DNA from: an uncultured Bacteroidales bacterium
GTDB lineage: Bacteria > Bacteroidota > Bacteroidia > Bacteroidales > UBA932
DNA length: 64,000 nucleotides
Direction: 5' to 3'
NCBI GenBank assembly: GCA_944323245.1
Contig: CALURT010000005.1
Span: 1 to 64,000, forward strand
Both the position numbers and the translations under genes were made by a program. The notes below the pieces were generated by a model that saw nothing but the letters and a program-made list of their open reading frames with translations, was not told where the DNA came from and did not search any database. Below are positions 53,827-62,284 of the stretch, piece after piece (the first letter of the stretch is position 1; the number at the start of each line of letters is the position of its first letter).

Positions 53827-55125
53827 ATGAATGAATTGAAAAACAATAAAATCAAAGGTTGGATAGCCCTGAGTCCGCTGATCGTGTTCCTTGCGGTCTA
53901 TCTGCTGTCGTCGGTGGTGGCGGCGGATTTCTATAAGGTGCCCGTGGCTTCGGCCTTTCTGATAGCATCCGTTTATGCGCTTGCCGTAACCAAGGCCGGT
54001 CCGGTGGAAGAGAGGGTGAAAATATTTTCTGCCGGAGCCGGACACGGAAACATCATGCTGATGATATGGATTTTCGTGTTGGCGGGGGCCTTTGCCGGAA
54101 CTGCACAGGATATGGGAGCGATTGAGTCCACGGTCAATTTTACCTTGCGGATATTGCCCGGAAACCTTCTGTATGCCGGTCTGTTCCTTGCTTCGTGCTT
54201 CATTTCAATGTCTATCGGCACAAGCGTCGGGACGATAGTCGCCCTTGTGCCTGTGGCTTCCGGAATAGCTGCGGAGGCCGGTATGAACATGGCTTTCGTG
54301 ACGGCGATAGTGGCAGGCGGCGCATTTTTCGGAGACAATCTTTCGTTCATATCCGATACCACGATAGCCGCTACAAGGACCCAGGATTGTTCCATGTCGG
54401 ACAAATTCAAGGTCAATGTGCGTATCGTGGCGCCTGCGGCCGTCATTGTAGCCGTATTGTATGTGGTTTTCGGTCTTTCGGTGTCGGTAGTTCCCGAAGT
54501 CGGGGAAATCAATGTAGTGAAACTTCTGCCTTACATACTTGTGATAGGGCTTGCCATAGCCGGAATGAATGTGATGTCCGTGCTTGCCATCGGTATTGCG
54601 GTGAATGCCGTGATCGGTTTCGGATACGGCGATTTTGACTGGGTCGGCTGGTTGGCTTCCGCAGGGAAGGGGATTGCCGGAATGGGAGAATTGATTACCG
54701 TTACCCTGCTTGCAGGGGGAATGCTTGAGGTCATCAAGCATAACGGCGGGCTTGATTTCATCATTTCCGGACTGACGAAGCGGATTTCCGGGAAACGGGG
54801 AGCGGAATTCAGTATTGCAGCCATCGTGGCCCTTGCGAATCTCTGTACTGCGAACAATACGATAGCCATCATTACTACGGGAAGCATTGCCCGGGACATT
54901 TCACGGAAATACGGAGTGGATCCGAGAAAGTCGGCCAGCATTCTGGACACCTTTTCATGCGTGGTGCAGGGCATTATTCCGTACGGAGCGCAAATCCTTA
55001 TGGCATCGGGCCTTGCCGGAATATCCGCTGCATCGCTCCTGCCCTACATGTACTATCCTTATATAATGGGTGTCTTTGCGATTCTGTCAATCCTCTTCCG
55101 TTTTCCCCGCAAATATTCGAAATGA
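53827..55125 (+). CDS. NhaC-family Na+/H+ antiporter-like membrane protein
   Basis: This 432-residue inner-membrane protein has about 10-11 hydrophobic segments. The family motifs are MSIGTSVGTIVALVPVASGIA and GGAFFGDNLSFISDTTIAAT, typical of NhaC antiporters, plus LCTANNTIAIITTGSIARDIS near the C-terminus. It would exchange sodium or another organic/inorganic cation; some family members move malate/lactate or arginine/ornithine instead. The in-frame ATG at 53797 is rejected because a promoter box lies just downstream of it. Confidence 0.9.
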   Translation: MNELKNNKIKGWIALSPLIVFLAVYLLSSVVAADFYKVPVASAFLIASVYALAVTKAGPVEERVKIFSAGAGHGNIMLMIWIFVLAGAFAGTAQDMGAIESTVNFTLRILPGNLLYAGLFLASCFISMSIGTSVGTIVALVPVASGIAAEAGMNMAFVTAIVAGGAFFGDNLSFISDTTIAATRTQDCSMSDKFKVNVRIVAPAAVIVAVLYVVFGLSVSVVPEVGEINVVKLLPYILVIGLAIAGMNVMSVLAIGIAVNAVIGFGYGDFDWVGWLASAGKGIAGMGELITVTLLAGGMLEVIKHNGGLDFIISGLTKRISGKRGAEFSIAAIVALANLCTANNTIAIITTGSIARDISRKYGVDPRKSASILDTFSCVVQGIIPYGAQILMASGLAGISAASLLPYMYYPYIMGVFAILSILFRFPRKYSK

Positions 55126-55178
55126 CCGAAAATTTTTTCGACAAATAGCCGAAAAATAATCCGACAAATGACCGAAAA
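55119..55178. repeat. Three short direct repeats before the DUF4143 ATPase gene
   Basis: Variants of CGACAAATGACCGAAAAA start near 55119, 55139 and 55162, about 20-23 bases apart, roughly two turns of the helix. The first is inside the antiporter stop region. They could be a regulator-binding array or replication slippage. Confidence 0.45.
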
Positions 55179-55192
55179 ACAGGAAAAATCCG

Positions 55193-55200
55193 TATTTTTG
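55193..55200 (+). promoter_or_regulatory. -7 box for the DUF4143 ATPase gene
   Basis: TATTTTTG, an exact consensus match, 24 bases before the ATG and 15 bases after the direct repeats. Confidence 0.5.
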
Positions 55201-55224
55201 CATTGATTATAAATATTTTCAGCA

Positions 55225-56499
55225 ATGTGGAAATACAGACACAGGATTGCCGATGCACTTTTGGCAAGAAAACTTTCCGGCAAAGGGGCCGTTCTGATTG
55301 AAGGTCCTAAATGGTGCGGAAAAACGACCACCGCAGAACAACAGGCGAAAAGCGTAATATATATGGATGATCCGCAACATAGGGAACAGAACCTTATAAA
55401 AGCGGATTTGGACCCGGCGCTTCTTTTGACAGGGACAAGTCCCCGTCTGATAGATGAATGGCAGTTGGCTCCCAAACTTTGGGACGCAATAAGATACGAT
55501 GTCGATCACGGATCAGGGGCAGGGCGCTTTATTCTGACAGGTTCATCGGTGCCGGTAGATAATAAAAACATAATACATTCCGGTACGGGGCGATTTTCAT
55601 GGTTGAGGATGCGTCCCATGTCGCTGTATGAGTCCGGGGATTCCAACGGTCAGGTAAGTCTTGCCATGCTGTTTGAAGGCCCGGAGAAAATACTTGCGCA
55701 GAATAGTTTGGATTTGAATGACATCGCTTACCTGATATGCAGAGGGGGCTGGCCCGGGGCCCTTGATAAAGAACGGGAAATAGCTTTGGACCAGGCATTT
55801 GACTATTGCGATGCAATTACCAACAGGGATATTTCAAAAGTGGACAATATCAACAGGAATCCGGCAAGAGTCCAGCGTCTGATGCGTTCTTATGCGAGGC
55901 TTCAGGGTTCCCAGTCATCATACGAGACCATTTGCGCCGACATGAAAGCAAATGATACGGCGTCCTTGGACACTGATACGGTGGCATCTTATGTCGGTGC
56001 GCTTCAGAAATTGTTCGTCATAGAGGAAATGAATGCGTGGAATCCGAACCTGCGTTCGAAAACGGCAATAAGAACATCTGATACACGATATTATACGGAT
56101 CCTTCCATAGGGACCTCAATACTACAGTTGGGACCTGAAAGTCTGATTTCCGATTTGAATACGATGGGGTTGTTTTTTGAGACCATGTGCGTAAGAGATC
56201 TCAGGACATATGCAGAAGCCCTGATGGGAAAAGTTTATCATTACAGGGATTCCTCCGGTCTTGAATGCGATGCCGTAATTCACTTGCGTAACGGCATGTA
56301 CGGATTGGTCGAGATTAAATTAGGCGGTGACAGACTGATTTCCGACGGTGTCGCGTCGCTGAAAACCCTGAACGATAAAATAGATACTGTGAAAATGAAA
56401 AAGCCGGCCTTTTTGATGGTGCTGACAGGGATTGGTGATATTGCATACAGACGTGAAGACGGGATTTACGTAGTCCCGGTCGGATGCTTGAAACCGTAA
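55225..56499 (+). CDS. AAA-family ATPase with DUF4143 domain
   Basis: A 424-residue ATPase with Walker A GPKWCGKTTT near residue 29, Walker B-like PRLIDEWQLAP, the sensor region FILTGSSVP, then a DUF4143 C-terminal domain with a nuclease-like fold (SSGLECDAVIHLRNGMYGLVEIKLGGDRL; the E/D-EIK pattern recalls restriction-like nucleases). Such proteins are abundant, poorly understood and common in Bacteroidetes and archaea. The gene stands alone between an antiporter and the aro operon; it has its own promoter box and repeats upstream. Role unknown. Confidence 0.9.
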   Translation: MWKYRHRIADALLARKLSGKGAVLIEGPKWCGKTTTAEQQAKSVIYMDDPQHREQNLIKADLDPALLLTGTSPRLIDEWQLAPKLWDAIRYDVDHGSGAGRFILTGSSVPVDNKNIIHSGTGRFSWLRMRPMSLYESGDSNGQVSLAMLFEGPEKILAQNSLDLNDIAYLICRGGWPGALDKEREIALDQAFDYCDAITNRDISKVDNINRNPARVQRLMRSYARLQGSQSSYETICADMKANDTASLDTDTVASYVGALQKLFVIEEMNAWNPNLRSKTAIRTSDTRYYTDPSIGTSILQLGPESLISDLNTMGLFFETMCVRDLRTYAEALMGKVYHYRDSSGLECDAVIHLRNGMYGLVEIKLGGDRLISDGVASLKTLNDKIDTVKMKKPAFLMVLTGIGDIAYRREDGIYVVPVGCLKP

Positions 56500-56528
56500 T
56501 TGAAGCGCAAATATTCGAAATGATTTCT

Positions 56529-56536
56529 TATCTTTG
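56529..56536 (+). promoter_or_regulatory. -7 box for the aroB operon
   Basis: TATCTTTG, an exact consensus match, 29 bases before the aroB ATG. Confidence 0.55.
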
Positions 56537-56565
56537 TTAGGATATAGAACGAACACCCCGATCCG

Positions 56566-57672
56566 ATGAAAGATATTTTCATTTATGACGACGGCAAGAC
56601 CGTCAGCCGTATTACCGTAGGAGGCAGTCTGCAGGACATCCGGGATGCCGTGACTTCCATGGCGGCAACGGCAAGCGGACTCCATGTCGTGTGCGACAGG
56701 AACGTGAAACGATATGCAGAACCGCTTCTTGCAGGCATGGGACCGCATCTTTCCGAGCCGGTTTTCATTGAAGCATCCGAACGGAACAAGACCATGTCCA
56801 CCGTAATGGACATTTGCGGGAAACTGACGGAGCAGGGTGCCGACAGGGCCTCTGTCATTCTTGCAATAGGCGGAGGCATTACCACGGACATGGCGGGCTT
56901 TGCAGCTTCCATTTACAGAAGGGGAGTGAAATTCGCCTTCGTTCCTACTACCTTGCTTGCGCAGGTGGATGCGGCGATAGGAGGCAAGACCGGAGTGAAC
57001 ATGGACGCATACAAGAACATGCTCGGAGTCATACGCCAGCCCGTCCGCACGTTCATTTGTACTGATTTTCTGAAATCATTGCCATACAGGGATTTCATGT
57101 CAGGAGCATCCGAGATGGTAAAGACCTTTCTTATAGAAGACAACGGATTTTACGACAGGGCTTTGTCCTATCTGTCGGGACTCGGGATTTCGGACGACAG
57201 GACGGCCTACATGGAAGAACACATGGAAGAATTGACTGCTCTCATAGCAGCGGCAGCCGCTGTCAAGGCCGGAATCGTATCGCGGGACCAGTTCGAATCA
57301 GGCGAACGCCGCAAACTGAATCTCGGACACACGTTCGCCCATGCCATAGAAAAGAACGCCCGTTCCGCAGGGGCGGACATAACCCACGGGGAAGCAGTGG
57401 CGATGGGGATGATAATGGCTGCCGGGTTGTCGGAACGGCTTGGATATGCGGAAGCGGGATACGCCATGACCCTGAAAAACGGTTTCAAGGCTGCAGGGCT
57501 GAGAACTGATTGTCCGTTCGGGATAGAAGAACTCGTATCCGCCATGGAAAAGGACAAGAAATCAGAAGGCCGATCCATCCATTTTGTGCTTGTGGCAGGT
57601 CCGGGCAAGGTCCGTACCGAAACCATGACAGCGGCTGCCGCCGCAGAATTACTAAAGGGATTCATACTATGA
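56566..57672 (+). CDS. aroB: 3-dehydroquinate synthase
   Basis: AroB makes 3-dehydroquinate from DAHP, the second shikimate step. The 368-residue protein has the NAD/metal-binding block GGGITTDMAGFAASIYRRG, FVPTTLLAQVDAAIGGKTGVN, and the zinc histidines in LGHTFAHAIE and ITHGEAVAMGM. The start is 29 bases after an exact -7 box. The next gene begins inside its stop codon (ATGA), so the shikimate genes form an operon. Confidence 0.95.
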   Translation: MKDIFIYDDGKTVSRITVGGSLQDIRDAVTSMAATASGLHVVCDRNVKRYAEPLLAGMGPHLSEPVFIEASERNKTMSTVMDICGKLTEQGADRASVILAIGGGITTDMAGFAASIYRRGVKFAFVPTTLLAQVDAAIGGKTGVNMDAYKNMLGVIRQPVRTFICTDFLKSLPYRDFMSGASEMVKTFLIEDNGFYDRALSYLSGLGISDDRTAYMEEHMEELTALIAAAAAVKAGIVSRDQFESGERRKLNLGHTFAHAIEKNARSAGADITHGEAVAMGMIMAAGLSERLGYAEAGYAMTLKNGFKAAGLRTDCPFGIEELVSAMEKDKKSEGRSIHFVLVAGPGKVRTETMTAAAAAELLKGFIL

Positions 57673-59666
57673 TTTGTACGGTAATACAGCATAAGACAGC
57701 CCGGGAAATCGGGGAAATTCTCCGTAACGGGGAAATGGCGGAAATCCGGTTGGACAGGTGCGTCCTCGACGACAGTGACATTGACGGGATTTTCGAATCG
57801 GATGTCCCGCTCGTCGCCACATGCAGGGTTTCAGAGGTGCTTTCCGCCAATCCGGAAATGACGGAAACCGCTGCGGCAACTGTATGCGAGCGGAAACTTT
57901 GCAGGGCGATAGAAGCCGGAGCAAGATATGTCGACGTGGAAATCGAAGCCCCGAAATACATGTCGAAAAGGGTGAGGGCCTGCGCCCGTGAAAACGGGAC
58001 GGTGTTCATACGCTCATATCATGATTTCGAAGGGACAGACTCCACTGAGGCGCTGAAGGCCATTGTCGAAAAATGCTATTATCACGGAGCTGACATCGTG
58101 AAGATAGTGACGACGGCAAGGTCGGAAACGGATGCGGAAAGGGTAATGTCTTTGTACGGAGAGTTCGGCCGGGGGAAACTGATAGCTTTCTGTATGGGAG
58201 AAGCGGGCGTGCAGTCCCGGATGGACTGTCTCGCGGAAGGAGCGCCGTACACGTATGCCGCATTGGACGGGAATGATCCGGCTGCTCCGGGACAGCGGAC
58301 CGCTGCAGCGATGCGGGAAGAACTTTACGGGAAATTCCATTGCGTCGAAGCGGTGTTGACGGTCCCGTCGTCCAAAAGTTTTGCCCAAAGGGCTGTCATG
58401 GCTGCGGCATTGGCCGAAGGCATTTCAGAACTCGACGGTTATTCCCCTTGCGGAGATAACATCTCAGCGATTGAGGCGGCCAAGGCGCTGGGAGCGGAAG
58501 TGGATATCGACGGCTCACGGGTAAGGGTCAGGGGTATAGGGGCTGTGCCTTTGAAAGCTTCTTTCCATGAACTCCATGTCGGGGAATCCGGGTTGCTTAC
58601 GAGGCTGATGATACCTCTGATGTCCATGCTTTCATCCTCGCCGGTGACAATTACGGGGGAGAAGACATTGACCGGAAGGCCGATGACAGGTGTGACTGAA
58701 ATAATGTCGGAATTCGGGGTTTCCGTCACAAGCGAATCCGGGGATTGCAGGGTACCTTTGACGGTGTCCGGGCCAATGAGGAGCGGACGGGCTGAAATTT
58801 CCGGGAAAAACGGCTCGCAGCTTATATCCGGCCTGCTCATGTCCCTTCCTCTCGCAGACAGGAATTCTTCCCTTATCGTAAGGGAGCCGAAGAGCATACC
58901 TTACATGTTCATCACATTGGACGTGCTGAAGAAATTCGGGATCAAGGTTTCGGCCGAGATGCTCGGTGGCCGGGATTTCATGGAACATGATGGTGACTGG
59001 GCGCATTGTACCGAAATGGTATTCAAAATCAGAGGAGGCCAAAGATACAGGAGCGCCGATTTCCATATCGAGGGTGACTGGAGCTCCGCCGCCAATTTTC
59101 TTGTGGCAGGTGCGGTTTTCGGAAAGGTGACGCTTGAAGGCCTCGATACGACTTCCCTGCAGGCCGACATTTCCATTATGGATATTCTGATGGAGGCCGG
59201 TGCAAGTCTTTCGCAGCTTGATGAGCCGAAAGGACCGGTTACCGTACAGAGGGCTCCGCTTTCGGCGTTTACAGTCGATGCTACCAATTGTCCCGACCTT
59301 TTCCCGATAGTGTCGGTCCTGGCTGCATTCTGCGAAGGACAGAGCCGGATTGCCGGAGTCGGAAGGCTGGCACACAAGGAAAGCGACAGGGGAAAGGCAA
59401 TATTGGACATGCTGCATAAAATGGGAGTGGAGGCTGACGTTGAAGGTGACGAACTCGTGATTGCCGGGCAGTCCCTGTCGTCGAGGCTGCTTTCGGGCAA
59501 TCTTCTTCGTGGCGGGGAATATACTTCCTGTCATGACCACAGGATGGTGATGGCGTTGAAAGTGGCGGAACTCGGTGCATCGTCCCCGATAATAATCGAC
59601 GATACCGCCTGTGTCGCCAAATCCTTCCCCTCATTCATGCATCTGTTTGAAGAATTGGAGAATTGA
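57669..59666 (+). CDS. Bifunctional type I 3-dehydroquinate dehydratase / EPSP synthase (AroD-AroA fusion)
   Basis: A single 665-residue frame joins two shikimate enzymes. Residues 1 to about 222 are a type I dehydroquinase: AEIRLD, the catalytic His118 in RSYHDF, the Schiff-base Lys145 in ADIVKIVTTA, and the PGQ loop in APGQRTAA. Residues from about 225 on are EPSP synthase: Lys236 in PSSKSFAQRAVMAAAL, RPMTGVTEIM, GSQLISGLLM, DATNCPDLFP with the catalytic Asp, KESDR and CHDHRMVMALKVAEL. Both parts have all catalytic residues I know. The start overlaps aroB by 4 bases; a longer frame inside aroB is rejected. The two steps are not adjacent in the pathway (steps 3 and 6), which is unusual. Confidence 0.95.
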   Translation: MICTVIQHKTAREIGEILRNGEMAEIRLDRCVLDDSDIDGIFESDVPLVATCRVSEVLSANPEMTETAAATVCERKLCRAIEAGARYVDVEIEAPKYMSKRVRACARENGTVFIRSYHDFEGTDSTEALKAIVEKCYYHGADIVKIVTTARSETDAERVMSLYGEFGRGKLIAFCMGEAGVQSRMDCLAEGAPYTYAALDGNDPAAPGQRTAAAMREELYGKFHCVEAVLTVPSSKSFAQRAVMAAALAEGISELDGYSPCGDNISAIEAAKALGAEVDIDGSRVRVRGIGAVPLKASFHELHVGESGLLTRLMIPLMSMLSSSPVTITGEKTLTGRPMTGVTEIMSEFGVSVTSESGDCRVPLTVSGPMRSGRAEISGKNGSQLISGLLMSLPLADRNSSLIVREPKSIPYMFITLDVLKKFGIKVSAEMLGGRDFMEHDGDWAHCTEMVFKIRGGQRYRSADFHIEGDWSSAANFLVAGAVFGKVTLEGLDTTSLQADISIMDILMEAGASLSQLDEPKGPVTVQRAPLSAFTVDATNCPDLFPIVSVLAAFCEGQSRIAGVGRLAHKESDRGKAILDMLHKMGVEADVEGDELVIAGQSLSSRLLSGNLLRGGEYTSCHDHRMVMALKVAELGASSPIIIDDTACVAKSFPSFMHLFEELEN

Positions 59667-59684
59667 AGCATTGAAGAATTGAAA
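59649..59684. repeat. Degenerate GAATTGA tandem repeats over the aroDA stop
   Basis: AGAATTGGAGAATTGAAG and CATTGAAGAATTGAAAT repeat a 7-9 base unit four times, including the stop codon and the start of the 34-base spacer to aroC. It may be slippage. Confidence 0.4.
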
Positions 59685-59700
59685 TAGGAAAACATTATTT

Positions 59701-60696
59701 ATGAATACATTTGGTCAGAAATTCAGGGTCTCGATTTTCGGCGAATCCCACGGGCAGGGCATCGGTGTCGTAATGGACGGTGTTCCCGCCGGTATTACGC
59801 TTTCCGTACAGGATTTCACGGAAGACATTTTACGGCGCAAGAGCGGAGCCAAAGGGACTACGCCGAGGATAGAGGACGACAAGCCTGAAATCCTGAGCGG
59901 AATCTTCGGAGGCAAGACCACAGGCGCACCTCTCGCCATCCTGTTCAGAAACCACAACACCAAATCTTCGGATTACGAGATTTTCAAGGAAATGCCCCGC
60001 CCGGGGCATGCGGATTTCGTAGCCGGGGTCAAATGGCACAATTTCAACGATCCGCGTGGAGGAGGACATTTTTCGGGCAGACTTACTCTTCCGCTTGTAG
60101 CAGCCGGGGTCGTAGCCAAGAAAATAACCGATGAATTCGTGATAACGGCCAAGCTCGTGGAGCTCGGGGGAGAGACCGACCGGGAAAAATGGCCGGAGAT
60201 GATTGACGAGGCTGTCAGAGAAGGCGATTCGTGGGGAGGCATAGTGGAATGTTCGGCTGAATGCGTGGCCCAGGGTCTTGGAGAACCGTTTTTCGATTCG
60301 GCGGAATCCCTTCTTTCCCATGCCGTTTTTTCGATTCCTGGAGTCAGGGGAATCGAATTCGGGGACGGTTTTGCCGCCGCAAGGATGAAAGGCTCGGAAC
60401 ATAACGACCCCTTGGTTTCCGAGACGGGAGAGACCGGTAAAAACGGAGCAGGAGGAGTGAACGGAGGTCTGACCAACGGGAATCCTATAGTGTTCAGAGT
60501 GGCTTTCAAACCGACGTCGAGCATAAGGAAAGCCCAGCAGACATACGATTTTTCGACAGGAAGCATGGGCTGTATAGAAATTCCGGGACGCCATGACGTA
60601 TGTTTCGCACTGCGGACTCCCGTAGTAGTGGAAGCTGTCACTGCAATTGTCCTTGCCGACCTCAGCCTGAGGAGCAGCGGGGATACGGTGAAGTGA
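59701..60696 (+). CDS. aroC: Chorismate synthase
   Basis: AroC forms chorismate from EPSP using reduced FMN. The 331-residue protein has the signature GESHGQGIGVVMDGVPAG, RRKSGAKGTTPRIEDD, MPRPGHADFVAG and DPRGGGHFSGRLT. It is slightly shorter than the usual 350-360 residues, mainly at the C-terminus, but keeps the conserved core. It follows the aroD-aroA fusion after 34 bases. aroE and aroK are not in this window. Confidence 0.97.
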   Translation: MNTFGQKFRVSIFGESHGQGIGVVMDGVPAGITLSVQDFTEDILRRKSGAKGTTPRIEDDKPEILSGIFGGKTTGAPLAILFRNHNTKSSDYEIFKEMPRPGHADFVAGVKWHNFNDPRGGGHFSGRLTLPLVAAGVVAKKITDEFVITAKLVELGGETDREKWPEMIDEAVREGDSWGGIVECSAECVAQGLGEPFFDSAESLLSHAVFSIPGVRGIEFGDGFAAARMKGSEHNDPLVSETGETGKNGAGGVNGGLTNGNPIVFRVAFKPTSSIRKAQQTYDFSTGSMGCIEIPGRHDVCFALRTPVVVEAVTAIVLADLSLRSSGDTVK

Positions 60697-60726
60697 AACA
60701 TTGAAGTTGGATTTCAAATTTGCACA

Positions 60727-62055
60727 ATGGAGCATAGACATCAGGTTTTCAGCGAAGAATCGGTAGCGGAGACTGTCCGGGAACTGAACATAGCGGATTT
60801 GGGCAACGCCACCATAGGGGACGTGCTGCTTGTAGCGTCGCGGTTGGAGGAGAAAACGGGTATCCCGTTCATAAGGATGGACCAGGGTTCTCCCGGACTT
60901 CCCGCAAACAAAATCGGAATCGAAGCGGAAAAAGCCGCCCTTGACAGCGGCATTGCATCGCAGTATCCGGCAGCGGCAGGAGTTCCCGAACTCAAGACGC
61001 AGGCTTCAAGATTCGTCAAGGCCTTTTTGGACGTGGACATAAGTCCTCGGGCCTGTATTCCGACGACCGGTGGGGTTGCAGGTTCGTTCGCATCGTTCAT
61101 TGCTTGCACACAGAGGATTCCCGGCAAGGACAAGGTCCTTTTCATCGATCCCGGGTTCCCTATCCAGAAATCCCAGCTCAGGATCATAGGTGTTCAATGG
61201 GAAACTTTCGACATCTACGGGTGCAGGGGAGAGGGTCTGAAGGCCGAATTGGAAAAATTCCTGTCGGCAGGCGACATCGCCGCCATAATATATTCGAATC
61301 CTAACAATCCTGCGTGGATATGCCTTGAGGATTCGGAACTTGCAGTGATAGGAGAACTTGCCACGAAGTATGACGTGGTGGTAATCGAGGACCAGGCATA
61401 TTTCTGCATGGATTTCAGGCACAGGTTCGGGATTCCGTACGAACCTCCTTATCCTCCTACGGTGGCAAGATTTACCGACAATTACATAATCCTCCTGTCC
61501 TCATCGAAGATTTTCAGTTATGCAGGTCAGCGGATGGCGCTTGCATGTATTTCGGACAGGCTGTTCGACAGATATTATCCTGCACTTGCCGAGCGCTATG
61601 CCGATTCGGGAATTTTCGGGCAGACGTTCATAGCATCGATACTGTACATGATTACCAGCGGCTGTACGGCGTCGACGCAATATGCCTATGCCGCAATGCT
61701 GAAAGCATCATGCGACGGGAGGCTCGATTTCAACGCCGATACCAAGGAATACGGGGACAGGGCAGCAAAAATGAAGAAAATATTTACTGACAACGGTTTC
61801 CACATAGTGTACGACAGGGATGTGACCCTTCCGGTGGGTGACGGATTCTTTTTCACCCTCGGCTACGGCGGCATGACGGGCGGAGAACTGCTCAGGGAGT
61901 TGCTGTATTACGGAGTCAGCTGCATCAGTCTTTCCACTACCGGAAGCCATCAGGAAGGCATAAGGGCCTGCACTTCCCGGATGCGGGAGGACCTTTATCC
62001 CGTCCTCGAAGAAAGAATGAAAGGCTTCGCCGCCGACCACCCCTTGAACGGATGA
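60727..62055 (+). CDS. PLP-dependent class I/II aminotransferase, probably aromatic
   Basis: This 442-residue fold-type I aminotransferase has YSNPNNPAW, the PLP-binding aspartate and tyrosine in VVIEDQAYFCMDF, and the Schiff-base lysine in LLSSSKIFSYAGQR. The N-terminus LNIADLGNATIGDVLL is unlike that of plain aspartate aminotransferase. The position after aroC and before an aryl-CoA ligase and an ACT-domain protein points to phenylpyruvate or another aromatic 2-oxoacid as substrate, but this is inference. It starts 30 bases after aroC. Confidence 0.9.
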   Translation: MEHRHQVFSEESVAETVRELNIADLGNATIGDVLLVASRLEEKTGIPFIRMDQGSPGLPANKIGIEAEKAALDSGIASQYPAAAGVPELKTQASRFVKAFLDVDISPRACIPTTGGVAGSFASFIACTQRIPGKDKVLFIDPGFPIQKSQLRIIGVQWETFDIYGCRGEGLKAELEKFLSAGDIAAIIYSNPNNPAWICLEDSELAVIGELATKYDVVVIEDQAYFCMDFRHRFGIPYEPPYPPTVARFTDNYIILLSSSKIFSYAGQRMALACISDRLFDRYYPALAERYADSGIFGQTFIASILYMITSGCTASTQYAYAAMLKASCDGRLDFNADTKEYGDRAAKMKKIFTDNGFHIVYDRDVTLPVGDGFFFTLGYGGMTGGELLRELLYYGVSCISLSTTGSHQEGIRACTSRMREDLYPVLEERMKGFAADHPLNG

Positions 62056-62097
62056 GAGGGGAAAATGACCATAAGTAAAATGAATAACCATAGTGGA

Positions 62098-62217
62098 GCA
62101 GGATGAAATCCTGCGACGAGCCCCCGGCGAGGGGGATGAGAGGGGGTGGCGCCCCTTAACAAGGGGCTGTCGCAATAGCGACTGGGGATTAAGACAAAGT
62201 GGATTTCGGAGAAATCC
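62098..62217. repeat. Cluster of five short perfect hairpins
   Basis: Five inverted repeats follow one another: GCAGGAT-GAA-ATCCTGC (62098-62114), CCCCC-GGCGA-GGGGG (62121-62135), GCCCCTT-AAC-AAGGGGC (62151-62167), GTCGC-AATA-GCGAC (62169-62182) and GGATTTC-GGA-GAAATCC (62201-62217). The arms are of unequal length, and no open frame of note is seen. A mobile palindromic element or a folded leader is possible. Confidence 0.6.
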
Positions 62218-62279
62218 TTAACGACGGTTCGACGAATTCCTTAATCCTGAGCAACATAAATTCGTCGGACTGACGTTAA
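62218..62279 (+). promoter_or_regulatory. 21-base inverted repeat upstream of the phenylacetate-CoA ligase
   Basis: The 21 bases at 62218-62238 and those at 62259-62279 are inverted repeats matching in 18 of 21 positions, with a 20-base loop. The second arm ends 5 bases before the ATG at 62285, so the hairpin would sequester the translation start. No known riboswitch class is recognised. Confidence 0.55.
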
Positions 62280-62284
62280 ATGAT

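Noticed and set aside
57510..57668. N-terminal extension of the AroD-AroA frame into aroB
   Set aside because: The 53 extra residues are Arg-rich and unlike dehydroquinase; ATG 57669 overlaps the aroB stop in the usual ATGA way.
62135..62170. T-box-like GGGTGGCGCC near the hairpin cluster
   Set aside because: It resembles part of the T-box motif, but no antiterminator/terminator pair or specifier stem is seen, and T-boxes are rare in Bacteroidetes.
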